Shown: positions 10,592 to 24,700, counted from the stretch's first letter. The stretch: DNA of 64,000 nt from Buxus sempervirens (GCA_947561395.2 OX387188.1:38621942-38685941), one strand, 5' to 3'. A program made the numbers and translations. The notes: generated by a model not told the origin, from the sequence alone.

Positions 10592-13500
10592 ATGAGCAGG
10601 TCTCCTTCCTTCTCGTTAAAGGTAGTGGAACCCAGTTCGAATCTTGACCTAAAATCCTTGAGGAGATGGGTTGTGGCCTTCTGTATCATTAGGTTTGATC
10701 TTGAACAAGGTCAGGTAATTGAGGAGTGTTACCCACCAGGCTGTCTCACTCAAGATGAGGAGCTTGAAATTGCTTTTAGTTCGTTTCCGGATTCTGTTTC
10801 CCAGCACCAGAATCGCTCAAGCATCCATGATTGTATCTTCTTTTTTCGGTTCCGAAGGCGGGATAGTTCTCAAATGGGGAATGTATCTTCTTCTATGATA
10901 GCACAAAAAGAGAAGGAAAGGTCTCCGAAGGCGGTAGACAACAGGGTTATCCGTAGATTTAGCAGTTCCCATAGTGGTGATGGTAATGCTGCAAGATATA
11001 TGTATGGTTACGTATTTAACAGGCAGAGACAGGATGAGAGGCTAAAGCGAGGGGGAGAACAGAAATCAGTTGTAATTTTATCTCATTGTCCTTACTCCAG
11101 TGTTTTCAGGCCTTTGTTACAAATATTGGGTCCTTTGTATTTTGACATTGGTAGGAAAGCTGTTGAACACATGGCATACTATGTCTCAATGTGGTCTGCT
11201 CCTGTACCTGGTAAGTTAATGGAGCTTCCTATAGGAAATGCCTTGTTGAAAGTGAACCTGCCTCCAGCACATAGCTTACCATTGGAGGGTGGGATATCGG
11301 CCGATGATTCAGTCTCCTCGATGGCTCCTTTTTTACCAACAAATCAATCAGTTCCACAGGGTCTCTTTCATGATGCAGATCTTTTTGGTATATTTAGGGG
11401 GCTTCTATTGCACCTTTGGGTGCTGTGGGAGCTGCTAATTATTGGTGAGCCTATCCTTGTTGTAGCACCAACTCCTCCTCAGTGTTGTGAAGCTGTTGCC
11501 AGCCTTGTTAGTTTGGTTGCACCACTCCTGTGCAGTGTTGATTTCAGGCCGTACTTCACCATCCATGATCCGGATTTTGCCCATCTTAATTCCCTTAATG
11601 AAGGAGACACTTTCCCTCCAATGGTTTTGGGTGTGACAAACCTCTTCTTTCTGAAGGCCTTCCGAAATATTCCACATGTTGTCTCAGTTGGCAGCCCTGT
11701 TACAAATTCTACTAGGCTCTCCCTATCACCAAAATCCCCTTCTATTGGCAGAAATTCTGCTAGGTCAGAAGGATTTAGTCTTCAACAACTTTCTCTCAAG
11801 AAGTTTTCTCCTTCAAGTTTGTTGAATGCTGTGAAGTTGAGGAGAGATGGTCCACTTTGTCTAATGACAGAACACAAGGAGGCTGTTTGGAGCCCTTATA
11901 CTGCAATAACCAAGCCAGACACTTCTATTTTAAATAGGCTTATTGATGCAGGGATGTCTCCAAGGGTTGAAGAATCAATGTCAGTTGTTAACAATGAGAT
12001 CTTGCGGCGACATTTCTTAGAGCTTACGACAAATTTCCTTGCTCCATTTGGTCCATACTTGAGAGCTACCACACCCTTAGAAGGGAACTCTCCTTTTGTT
12101 GATCCTCCCCATTTGCCTCCCTTTAATGTTAATGAGTTTCTAGAAACTTTATCAGCGAGAGGTCCTGGGAAGTTCTTATCAAAGCGGATGAGAGCTAATT
12201 GGCTGGACCTATACAGGTAGCGGATGCAAAGTGAGAATTTTATTTTCATTTTTAAATCTGTCTCCATCTATCTAGTACCATTTGGTGGTTGATTGGTTTC
12301 AATATTGAATTATTTTAGTTGCATTCAGGCGATTTTTGAATGGACATAATTTTATGCCATGGTTTCAAAGAAGACGTGCTGCTGCTGAACAAGAACAAAA
12401 TCGACTGTGGAGGCAGGCAAGAATGAAGGCTGATATACATCAGTTTATATTGAAAATGCCTGAGTTAGAAATTGTCGATTCTTTCAACGCTATTGAGAGA
12501 CATCTGGTTGGAGAAATACAGGTACGTTTTATTTTAATGCATTCAAAATGATCGGCTTTTTCTCAGTGAGTATGATGTAAGATTCATCTTGATGGATCTT
12601 GGATGAATAATTCACTTTCATACAATTGTTAGTGTCAGAAAGTCATAAGAAACTGTTGTCCATAAGTCTAGTAAACTTAGCAGATAGATTTTGGCCAATA
12701 TAAATGTTTCTGATAGTGTAATACACTTCCACTGATTCAACACCCAAAGGGATTAGAGAACAAAGTTCAGCTACAGAGAAATGACATAAAAAATAATGCT
12801 TTGAGACATTGACCAACACACAACAAATAACATCTAGAACTCCTTTTTGGTAATTAATGAAGATTTCATTAAGATCAAAAGAGAGGAGCCCCACAAGATG
12901 TGGGATCACCCAGAATACAGCATATACAACATCTAGAACTCCTTGGAAGCACCAATAAGGATTGTGATGTACGCTTGTTGCATTGAAGTTGTAGCATTAA
13001 AAAATATTACAGGAATGAACTAGATTCATGGATCCAATCTTCTTGTGCATAGATGTTTGGGCTCTTCAGCTGATTCTTGTAAAGGGGGATTTCTATCCAG
13101 ATCTTAAGCGGATATGGTGTTAGGTCTACCAGTGGATATGTGGAATAATAATGTCTTCAAAGCCATTGGAGAATCTTGTGGTGGTTCCGTAAGGGCTGAC
13201 TTCAAAATATCAGACAGGAATGAATTTAGTGTTGGAGAATTACTAAATGGAGGTTTTTATCATGGATTTTACCTGTAATAAAGTTGGGCTGGAACTGTAT
13301 GAATACATGGTTTGACCAGAGAAGAAACTGCCCACTTTCTCATTGTCTGGGGCTCAGGATCATCAAGATACAAGTCCATCAGGAGCAAATTAGACAGTGT
13401 TTTTTGGTCCGTTGAAGGCAATTGATCTTCTGCTTCCAAGAGTCTGTCATGGCTAGGGGCTAAAGATGATGTTATTCAATTGGATAGGATGGGCTGGGGT

Positions 13501-16500
13501 CAGCTCAATTTCTCCATCATGTGACCCATATTGTAGTTTGAAAGATTAGAATGGGTGCAGTTCATGTTTTAAGTTTTTTAAAAGAATGTATTTCAGCTGG
13601 CAACAGCTGCAATGTAGGAAAGGGCCGAACTGAAGCTCATAAGGCCAGGTTAAGCCGATGTGGTTTGTTTGGGCCACATTTTTGGCCAAAAGGGATTAGC
13701 TATTAAGGCGGTGGGTTGTGGCTTTGGAATGCAGGTCCAAGCTTGTCATCAAGGTCGGTACTGAAAGCTTACTGGGCTGTTCCTTGTATCTCTTGCTGCA
13801 TGTTCTGAGCTCTGATACAATGCAGTTGGAGTGAACAGCACATCCCAATTCTACCATCTTATATTCTTCCTATGGCTTTGGCTAAACTTAAATTCATTGC
13901 TTTGTAGCCATTTATTGGCCGCAGTTTATGGGATTAGGTGCGATTATATTAACAACCATATCATCTACATAGGGGTGGTAATCTTGGTATTTGAATTCAT
14001 CCAGTCTATCTTCTTGCAAGTGTAGGCACTCTTCAACATTTTGTAGGATATCTTCCATCTTGCTTTCTCTTTTGAGTTTTAACATCTGGCCTCCAATTAA
14101 TCTTTTTTTAGTTCTTGGACATTTGGTTAATATTTGTCACAAAAATTCCCTGTTCATCTCTTTAAGACATGGGATGTTCTATAGATGCTACAGAGATTAC
14201 CATGACCTGTGCAATATCATAGTGCCCCTTTCTCTCACCCCCTCTCTTACTTTAGTAATTTAATTATTAAATGGCTGCTATATGGTTAGGAAAACTGCAA
14301 CACAGTGGATTATGGGGCTGTCATGGTTGAAGGTAAAGTCTAGTGGCTTATCCTGCCTCTCTGATAGATGGTTAGGATGGCCATGTCTGCATATAAAATG
14401 GCAGAAATCTGTACCATAACAGGAAATTTAATGTATTGTCCAAGAAGAAACCACTTTTACCCTTAAGTATGTCCTGCTGTCCTTCGTTCCTTGTGTTCTT
14501 TGTCCTGCTCAGTTTGTAGCTTGTAAGACTTGCACCATAAGCTAAACAAAGGGCATGTTCCCATTGGATTTCTTTATTAAAAATAAATCAGGAAAATTGG
14601 TGAAAGAAGTTCAATGTTGTAAACATGTTCCCTCCTTTTATTTCTGTAATCCTTTTTCCTCCTCAAATGTTTTATTTTGGGATTTTTGAACCTGTAGGCT
14701 TATTTTTAGAATGGATAGCCAGTTTCAATATCTGAGAACTCGTCAGCACTATGACCAAATTGTATAAACCTTATCATAAATCTGTAATTAGAACGTCTGT
14801 AGTTTCTCTTGCCAAGTTTGATGAAGCAACTATTTTTTAAACAACTGCAGCATTATTGTTGTCAAAGGCCCGCATAGGCACCTTCACAAATGGGCTTTTT
14901 TTTAGGACCTACGTGGTCCTTTTTTAAGTGCGGTCTCTGGCCAGGCAACTACCTTGCATAATTGACGACAAAATTATAAAATTTTGTTCTTAGTTATTAA
15001 GCTTGTAATTTATGATACTTGATAAAAGGTTATGACTTAATTACATAATAATAGCTTACTTCTAACTAATAACCATAGACTTAACTATTCTTGTACGCAC
15101 AAATACCTTTAAGGTTTCAATTGATTAGAAAAGAAAGAAGTGGGGGTTCCTATCTAACCTTATAATGCACTTCTCTCTCTCTCTCTCTCTCTCTCTTCCC
15201 CCCTCTCTTTTTACAAATGTCATACAACCAAGATTTCTTTTATATTTTTATTTTCATGGGAAGCTATTGATTGTTAAACCATTGCAATGAGAATTTGAAA
15301 GCAAAAGATGATAAAAAAATTTGCACACCGATTTTACGCAGTTTGGCACTGTGCTTACGTCCACAAGAGAAGAAGATTTTTCACTGTGTTAAAAACAAAT
15401 AGGATTTCAACTAATATAACCCCAGTTACAATCCCAGCTTTGTACATTAAGGAAAATTCCTAATATACATTTACCGTACCCCAGGGGGTACCCCCCAGTA
15501 CCTTGGTTCAACCTAACCCAAAAGTAGACCATCTTTGAACCTAGTTAAAGAATATGAGCAGTACTCCAACAAAAGTCTCCTCCACCTTCTCCCGTTGTCA
15601 CTCCATAATTGGTCATATAAATGAATCTCTAATTGAGAATCATCATTTTATGGGAAACTTAGATTTCACTGCAACATAAATTTCTATATATATTTATTTT
15701 TTTATTTTTATGGGAAAGTTCCTCCCACCTTCTTCCCTTCTCTCATAATTGACCACATACTGGAATCCTTTTTCCTTTTATACAAATGCCACTTAACCTA
15801 CTTTTTTCTCTCTCCCATTCTTGTCCACAACACAACCCACGATTTATCTTTCCCTCTATCTTTTTTTTTTCTTTCCTCATTTTCACAAGTCTGAACATCC
15901 TACCTTTCTTTCCCTAATTTCAATCATTATTATTGTTATGATTATTATTTTTAGTATTTTTATTGTTATTATTTGTTATTATAATATTGGATTATGTATT
16001 TATTAATTTTGTTATTAGATTAATTCTATTCATATTCCCTATTAATATGATGAATTGTGATGTATTTATATGTTTGCTTGTCTTTTAAGGACTAAAATCT
16101 CGTGCATTCCTATAGAGGCATGCAAGAAACCTTAACTTGCTCACTGCTACATGATATGATTTATTTATCAATCTTGTTTACGTAATTCCTGCACCTGATT
16201 TATAATTGGAATTCATATCACTTAAATTCTTCACGTTAATATACTGAATGCACATGTTGTTATTCAACTTTTAGAGTACTTAGGAATCTTGCAAAATGAA
16301 TTACTAGTTGCCAAAGTGACAGCCTGATCACCATATCTATAAGTGGGTCTATAGCCTAGTTTTTCCTAGGTGTTTTTAACAGTCTTGTGCAGCAGTTGGT
16401 GAAAAATAAAAAGGGCTACAGGAGTAGGAAGTCACATAAATGAAGGAATGTCAAGAGCCATTGCAAAGAGAGTGGTATTGCTGGATGAGACCCTTAGAAG

Positions 16501-17004
16501 GCTTAGAAAAACCCTTTAGGTAAAACTATAAACTCCATATTTTTGGTGGTAAAGATTTAGGTTTCGTCCTTTTTTTTTTTTTTTGGAAGTTTCCTTTTTG
16601 CATGTTGTTTGGATTTCTTATTGCTTTAGGAGAATGTTAAGATATTATCCATCATCAGATTCTTGATTATGTGTCTATTATAAATAAAGTTTCGGGGATA
16701 GTGATCTGAAACATGGATGGTAGTAAACATTTCTATTTATGTGCTTCTGCTAATACTATCTACGTTTAATTTTATTCTTAAGTTGCTGCAGTCCGGAAAG
16801 GGGAATGCAGACTCGGTAGCAGCCTGTCATAAACTGAAAGGAGATCTGCAAGCAGTATTTAATGTGCTTCCAAAGGACATGCAGCAACTCCTGCTTTTCA
16901 GCCCACAAAGAGCAGCCCTTCTGCAAGGAAGCATTGAACTGACAAAACTTCCTGGGCATCCTTCTGTGCAAGTTGGCATTGTGTCTACTAGTTCACCACG
17001 GTAA
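10592..17004 (+). CDS. DENN-domain protein, DENND6/FAM116 (AFI1-like) family, 676 residues
   Basis: Exons are 10592-12216, 12329-12521 and 16792-17004; junctions are GT-AG and in phase. The start is fixed by an in-frame TGA at 10586. DENN proteins are mostly guanine-nucleotide exchange factors for Rab GTPases; animal DENND6 acts on Rab14 in endocytic recycling, and the plant counterpart is little studied. An N-terminal u-DENN-like segment (about residues 25-185: WVVAFCIIRFDLEQGQVIE, then HCPYSSVFRPLLQILGPLYF) is followed by a central DENN core (about 262-335, with GEPILVVAPTP). A serine-rich linker lies near 370-400. Most of the protein is in exon 1. The last intron is 4.3 kb. An alternative acceptor at 16783 would add three residues in frame. 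Confidence 0.88.
12522..16791. other. Large last intron of the DENN gene
   Basis: No coding sequence is seen. Contents include the 82-bp antisense LINE fragment at 12846-12927, a (CT)n run at about 15172-15197, a segment at 15300-15560 that resembles dispersed retroelement sequence, and two diverged copies of a TCCTCCCACCTTCTTCCC-type block near 15580 and 15720. Confidence 0.5.
12829..12944 (-). mobile_element. Very short antisense LINE tail with 17-bp target-site duplication
   Basis: AACATCTAGAACTCCTT occurs at 12829-12845 and again at 12928-12944. The 82 bp between them start with T-run sequence and, on the minus strand, end CTTAATGAAATCTTCATT then AATTACCAAAAA, like the LINE tails elsewhere in the window. 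This is a severely 5'-truncated retroposition event. Confidence 0.65.
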
Positions 17005-18765
17005 AACTGAATAGCAGTCATAACACCAGGTGATCGCGGCAAAATTTCTCCCATTTCTAGTTTTGGAAAGATTATAGTACTCATCAGTCCCTTATTTCAT
17101 CCCGTCATACCTCATTTTCGGTATAAGTTTATCAGAAGTCAGAATTGGGAAATGCTTATCCTCACAGGTTCGATTTCCTTTTCTTTCAATACCCTTTCCT
17201 TCCTTATCCTGTATGGCCTCAATTATTGAGTTCCAATATGCTCTTCTTCTTGACTTAAATACAGGAGCATGAGAATCAAGCTTCACTCAGAATGCATGAT
17301 CGCTTTGTATCATTATATGTTATCCTGAAATGACCATCTAGAATGGGAAGGACAAGGCGGGGAAGGACAATTCCAACTTTTGTGGTGATGTTCATCTCTT
17401 TATGAATCGTTTTGAAGCGTACATCTCTAAGAGATTTGCATTGTACAACCCTGAAACTGATTTGTGTGGAACATTTGAAAAGCTTATGGTGCAACTATTT
17501 TTTGCGAAGTTTACAGTCATTCATGTAAGCAGACTCAGTAAATTCATTGCAATTGGTATCTGCGCATGCTTCGGGGTTCTTGCTTTCTGGAATGTGAAAG
17601 CAATTCACAGATGTACTTATTACAACGCCTTGGCTCCCTTTCTTAACCTATTTACTTGAAACAGGGAAAATTTCTGTTGGGATAGTTTTTGAATGATTTG
17701 CAAATATTTTTTTCATTTTTTATTTCGGTGGTGCTCGGCGCCGACCAATGTCTACTTCCCAATATTGACTCGGTTCTGGAGTTAGTTTTGAATTTGGTTT
17801 GATTTGATTTTGGATTGGCGTGATCCTGGTTTGGTTTTGATTAAAGCTGTAGGATGGTAATGGGTTGGTTTCAATTGGCTAGAGTAGGAATGGCAACGGT
17901 TCGGATTTGCAAAAAACCAAAACCAAACCAACAAGTTTACAATCAAACTGTAATTATTATGGTTTACTAATTTTAAAACCAAAACCGTTTAATTTTCATA
18001 TTCTGTAAGCCCTAATTGAACCAAATCATTTCATCCTTTTTGAAAGTTCAGATAGATTAAATTCATATTATTTTTTATCGTGTCTCCAGATAGAACTCTC
18101 AAAGACAGTTTATTAGCCTCTTCTCTTCTCCAATATTTTACTCTTTCTATTCCATCTCTAATCTCTAAAATATTTAATAAATCCCTAATGGACTAATTAG
18201 TTAAGGGATTGTGCAATTGTGCAACTCAAAGCTTGTATATATAATACATAGTTGGTTCGTTCGAAACCGTTTATTAAAGACCCAAAACCGACCCTAATAG
18301 GTTTGGTTTAGTTCGATTTGTCGGTTTTAACCAAACCATTGCCATCCCTAGAGTGTCTCTAAGGTATAAATTGCAGATGATTTGTCCGTCAAACGGTTCC
18401 TTCGTATGTTACCAAAAGAACACTTGTATTTGGTGAAGTTTTGAATTTATAATTAATCAAACGGGGGCTGGGATAGAACTATAGAAGCAGCAATCGTTGG
18501 ATCAAGTCAAAGTCGTCAAACGTTGAAACCATCGGGATAGCAGCAGGGAATAACCTAGGCGTAAGTCGCACAGAATCACTTTTACCACCACGACCGGAGT
18601 CTAGTGCTTCGCGTTTGGACCGTATTAAGGATCTAAGGAAGATCCACGCGTGTTTAAATTTCAAAACAGTATAAATCAGAGAAAGCAAGACCTGAACTCA
18701 TCGTCTCAGCGATTGATGGTCTCGATCGCTTGAAAATTGCACTCTGATCTCTCATCCCTCTTGAA
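17005..18765. other. Intergenic: DENN 3' region, hAT-like repeat and SOG1 promoter
   Basis: The 3' untranslated region of the DENN gene probably runs into 17.1-17.7 kb. A TIR element occupies 17885-18350. The SOG1 promoter and leader should lie in about 18400-18765. ORFs near 17.4-17.7 kb have no recognisable similarity. Confidence 0.5.
17885..18350. mobile_element. TIR element with TAGGAATGGCAA ends, about 466 bp
   Basis: The left end TAGGAATGGCAACGGTT matches the inverse of the right end, TAGGGATGGCAATGGTT. The interior is rich in GGTTTGGTTT and AACCAAACC blocks. Such ends are common among plant hAT-like MITEs. Only GAG is shared by the flanks, so the superfamily is not certain. Confidence 0.5.
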
Positions 18766-21700
18766 ATGGCTGGGTACTCTCTTTCTCTCTCTCTGTGTCT
18801 GGGTTTCCGCTAACGATAGTTTTGCAATGATCCCTTTGTTTTGATTAACATTCTGTATAGGAGAATCGCATCTATTCTGTATTTTATCGATACCCAATTC
18901 GTTTTCTACTCTGACTTTCTCATTGTACTTCCTGTATGATTTCTTGGGGATTGTTGCCCAAATGAACAATAACTTCTCGTCCAATGGGAGAAGTGACCGT
19001 TTTGTGGTTCTGTTTAGGTGTTTTTCTTTATCAACATCAGTTGCTTCAATATGATGCATTTTGTCCTAAATCTGTTCACAAGTATTTGATAATGAAAAAG
19101 ATAAAAGATGAAACCTTTTTTCGTCAATTTAGTTACAATCTGGGGTTTTAATTGAGGATCCACTATAACTTTATGTTAACGTTTTATGTGAAATTTGATG
19201 TCTATGTGCAGCTTGTGATATGTATTTAAGAGGACGGGGATGCTGTCATACAACTTCTAAGATCCACTTATTCTTAGTTATGCAATCAGGAAAATGGACA
19301 ACAATTATATATTAAGTCTTTATTTAAGGCTTGGAAAAATAAAACAAGAGATTTAAATCAAGGTAGATGCATTAAGAGTGAGTATTTGAGAGTCCTAGTC
19401 AAGAATGACGAATTTACAGAAATATAGTGAAAATATTTATACAAGTTATTAAATGGTGAAGGTATGAAGAGCTTTGCTTTATGGGCTAATTTGGTTATTA
19501 GATATTGATAATGACACTACTTTGGGTTCCTGAAGTTAAGGGAGCTTTTGCTGAGATAAAAACTAGAAAGACTTTAGGACCACAAAGAATTTCAGTGTTG
19601 TTTGACATTGCTTCCTAAAATGGAGAAGAGTCTCATTTTGAATTGATTCTTTTTTAGTGCTCCCATAAAAACTGCTGTAGATGTATGTACAACGTTTGCT
19701 TAATGCTTATTTAAGAAGTACTTTCAAATCTTAAAGATGAAAGTATCAATAGGTATTTTAGAATAGTTCCAGGATGAAATGGTTGCAAAAAAATAAAATA
19801 ATATATATATATATCACATAAAGTTACCAAACTGATTCTTGAAAAAGAAATTTAGAGAAGTAGGGAGTCAACTACTTCTTCATAATCAGATTCTTTGTGA
19901 ATCACTTTTTAGCAATTTCTTCTCAAGAAAGCTTGCCTAATGCTAAATGTGAATTACTAAAGCACTTCTAGGTCCAGGAATCACTTTTAGGGCTCAAAGA
20001 AGCAATGCCAAACATGCCCATTAAATTGTAGAAGTATAAAAGAGAAGCTAGTAATATACAGTTGATCAAACTATTCAATGAAATATGATGACTGGAATAA
20101 TGTCAAAATTCTTGAAGAAATAGCTTGATAGTACTTATATAAACAATAAAATAAATGTTAGAATTATCTATTAATTATCTTGGAATTGGGCCTCTGAGAC
20201 ATAACATAAAGTTATCAGAATTGATTGAGTGAAGATTAAAAGGAAAAATGCAAGAGTTAAAATTAGTTTGGTTTTATGCCAAGGAGGTCTATTAATAGGA
20301 TGATTAATTTTTTTATACGACTAGTTAAGAAGTTTAAAGAGAAAATGAGAAGCATTCACAATGTTTTTGTTGATATAGAAAAGTAATATGATAGATTCAA
20401 TAGAGAGTTCATCTAGTGGATTTTGTACCAAGAAAAAGGGGTACAAATCAGATGCATAAACACAAATATGAGGAAGAGCTAGCTAGGAAAAAACAGTAGG
20501 TGGAGAGACAAATGACTTTTCAGTAGCAATAGGTTTTTGTCAATAGCCAACTATGGGTCTCCATATTTTGGCTTAAATTATGTACGAATTGATTACTTAT
20601 ACTGAATGGGAGACTCTTTGATGTAAACTATTTTCAAATGTTATCATTTGTAATCCAAACTAGAGAGTAAGTAAATGTAAAACTGGTTTTATGGAGAGAT
20701 ACCATGGGATCAAAATGTTTTAAAATGAACCAAATTAAGTTCACCCAAGATAAATTTAAGGGGCTTGCAGTGTTTCTGAGTATCGCTTTCTTCTGAATGG
20801 TGTGAATATGGGGTGGGTGACATTGTAAGAAATTGGGAAACTCTTATATCTTAGAGGGGTTAGCATGTGGTGTACTGTTATGTGGGTGTTTAGGTGCTGT
20901 TTTTTTTCTGGTCTGTGTTATATCTTTGGATTCTGGGATGCATCCCATTTCTCATGGGATGTGCTTCCCATTTTTTTGTATCTCTTTCTGGATTGATCTT
21001 TTAGTATACTCTTTTCATTACTGATAAAAAAAATGAACCAAATTAAGATCAAGTATATGAAATCTAACACCAGCACAAAAGTGAAAAGAATCAAGGGATT
21101 CTTAAAAATAACCAATATCATTGTCTTCAAGGTTTACTATTTCGGTATTGTTGGGTGAAATTGAAACGAAATTTTGGAGGAATGCTGTTTAATTTTCAAC
21201 GATTTAGGAGAAAATCCTAAATCATTCAAAATAGTTGAAATTTCAGCGGCGCACAGCAGTGTCCAACCAATATTTTTTCAAAAGCAATTTTTTTCTAATT
21301 TCAAAAAATGGAAATAATATTTGTAAATTAGAAATAATCATTCATAAGTTTAATAAGTAACAATATGAAATATTTTAATAAAAGAAACATAAAATTGAAC
21401 AAAACATGAAAAAAATAGTAATCAATTTTCTAATAAAAAAGAATGTTTTACCTCATACAAATTAAATTGAAGCCATTCTATTTAGATTAAAACCAAGAAA
21501 ATATGTTTTATATCAAATGCATGTGCCCCCCATGTGATTTCAAGCTTTAAATTTATTGTCTGACACTTCTAGAGTGTTTCTATAGTGGAAATCTAAAGAA
21601 CTTGCAAGAGATTGTCACATTTGAGATTTGTCGAACTCAGGGAGAAAACAGGAGAAATGAGGGAAAACTCTCAAAATTTCCCTTGAAATGGGGTTAAATT

Positions 21701-24700
21701 TGAGCATCCACCCTTGCAAAGAGCAAGACATGGGAAAAAATTTTAAAAAAGAAAAAAAACCATTTCACCAAAGCACAATGAATCAAGCGAGATGCCCCCT
21801 CCCCCACCCTAAAATGTCTCATAGGGTTGGGTTTGCACCGAAATTTTGGCAGCATGCTGCAGCATGTCGTCAAAACTATAACCCACGGTTGCCTTAGATC
21901 AATTATCCATAAGATAGAGAATTGATGAGGATCTTGAATATAGAGTTAGAGTTAGGTTGCTTCTGCTTAAGTGGAGAGGTGTTTTTAGTGTGTTATATAA
22001 TTGATGTATTTTAACTCAAAGAAAAATGAAAATTTTATCGGATAGTAGTCAAGCTTTGACTGATGTATGGTCAACATAGACATAGAATAAGCATAGCAGA
22101 AATAAAGATATTGAGATAGGTGTCTAGAAAGGAAAGATAAAGTAAGAAATGAATATGTCTAATAGTATCTAGATGTTGCCCTAATAGGACAAAAGATGAA
22201 GTAGATTAAGATAGTTTGAGCAGTTAAAGCAAAAACATGGAGAGGCAGCTGAGAGAAGGTGTGACGGAGCACTCATTGAAGGATCTAAGGGGGCCAAGAA
22301 GAAGCCCAAAAAGAAACTAGATGGAGATGTCTAGAATGTAATTGGATTCTCATAATCTGACCAAAGACATGCTTCTTGATAGATTGGCATGGAGGATAAG
22401 GATTCTGTCGTGGATTCAAAGCAGTTGGTCTGAGGCTAATTAGATGGTTGATGTAACCTTCACTGATGAATGATTTCAACAATGAACTGTAATGGAGTTT
22501 TGTTGTCTAGTCAGTCCAATTACTATTGCTGCATGTTTACCTTTTTTTTGGGCTTTATTGTGTGCAAACTTTCTGCAGAGGATCAAAGTTCATTACTCAG
22601 TATAAGACTACCCTTATTCTTTTTGTATTTTATCTCTTTCTAATGCAACATATTCATGTTATCAGAGAAAATTATGGCAAATATCTCATCGCCTCGTGTG
22701 GTTACTTGATCACATAACAGTTACATGTCGCCTTAATTCAGGGTCGAAGGATGCATCTTATTTAACAACTTTACAGGGTACATATATTTAGTGGTTTCGT
22801 TGCATGTCATGTGGGTACAGAAAGCATGGTCCCCTTTGTTTTGAATGCTGGTCAATACCTTTTTTTTTTTTTTTTTGTGGGGGGAAAAGGCATCATATTA
22901 TGGTTACCTTGAGGTCTCATCAGATATTTTTCTGGACAGTTTCACATTTTTGGAATTTAATGCAGTTGCTTGTTATCCATTGTAGTCCTGCTTATTACCA
23001 TGATTATATCTATAGACTGAGCCTGATATCAGTAGCATGCTTTACAAGATATCCCCAACAGAGCCTTCAGCAGCACAACAAAGAGGGGTAAATACTCGTT
23101 TTCCCTTGTGGCATGGAGGGGAAAATGTTGTATTTGTCAATTACATGTGGCATGCTCATGTAATTGGCATCATGCCAGCAATATATCGGTATCATTTAGA
23201 ATGTGAAGAAAATTCCCATCCAAAACTTACCTTTTGTACAAGGGGCAGCATGCCATCAGCAGCAATATTGCAAACCTTGATCAGTAGTATGTTTGAGGAT
23301 TCTTTGTTACTTCATCTCCAACAACTAATTTATGTTTCATATTGTTTTGATTAAATTAATTTTGCCTTTTTTTTTCTTTTTTTTGTGAATTTCTTGTCAT
23401 ATAGAATGCCGTCATTATGACTGAGTTTAAAGAGGTTCTGTATTAGCAATCTTTTGGATGCATATACTTTTTTTTTTTTGCATAGTAACTAAAAGGAAGT
23501 CGGAGGTGCTGACTGTCATTAGTTGTGCAAACCATGCAGTCAGTCTTGGTTAGTCGACAGCCAAAGAATTGCTACAAAGATCAAATGTGCATCTGAAACA
23601 TGTGATCCGAGAAAACTCAAATGGAAAAGCAACCCAACTAAAGCTTGCCCAAGGTGCAATCATGTTATTGACAACAGTGATGTATGATTTTTCAACTTTC
23701 TTAAGTTCTCTGATGATTCTTTGGTTTTCTGTTTAAGAACTGACAGCAAACTAGTATGAGGAAAGCCTCTACTTACAAACTGGGAGAAACAGATTGCCGT
23801 TAACTGGCAGATTTAGATGCAGGAAACAAAATGCAGCATTTGCTGGAAGTGCCCTATTTTTTTATTTTTTTTTCTTTTAATGTTATGCTATTGAAGTTAC
23901 TGGTAATCAAGGACAGAAACAAAATTTTGAGCTATCATCTTACTAACCCATCAAAAATTAATGTCAAACATTAAATCTAAATTTTTTTCATAGAAGAACT
24001 TATTGTTCTTGTCATCTTCCTGGAGCCACTGAATTCTTGATTTCTTTTGCCAGGAAGTTTCGTCCATTTTCATTTCTTACCATCAGTTCCATAGCTATTA
24101 TATTATGTTGATAATCAAAGATAAGACACTACATCCTCCTTCAGTTGCAGTTCCATGATTAAACTTAGAGCAGCAAAGCACAAATGTAAATAACACTAAC
24201 ATTCTGTAAGTTGTCATTTTTCAGGTCACTCACCAGTGGCCAGGTCTACCCAGAGGTGTAAAATTTGATCCAACTGATCAAGAGATTATTTGGCATTTAA
24301 TCTCAAAAGTTGGCGTAGGGGATGCAAAGCCCCACCCCTTTATTGATGAGTTCATTCCAACCGTTGCTGAAGACGATGGGATCTGTTATACTCATCCTCA
24401 GAATCTACCAGGTCAGTGACATACGGAGCGGCTACGAAGTTTCTTTTATTACCGTTTGGGGTTTCTGTTAACTTATGTACAATAACACACTTTTTAGGTG
24501 TTAAGCAAGACGGAAGTGTATGTCACTTCTTTCATAGATCAATCAAGGCTTACAACACTGGAACTCGGAAGCGCCGGAAGATACATGGTGATGACTCTGG
24601 TGATGTTCGTTGGCATAAGACTGGCAAGACCAAACCTATCATCTTGGATGGGATACACACAGGATGCAAAAAGATTATGGTTCTTTATATGAGCACAGTG

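Noticed and set aside
17402-17659. 85-codon ORF downstream of the DENN gene with a hydrophobic stretch
   Set aside because: It lies in the likely 3' untranslated region, has no recognised motif and no splice context.
20833-21024. 63-codon hydrophobic ORF
   Set aside because: It falls entirely within the LINE tail at 20740-21032, bounded by the target-site duplication.
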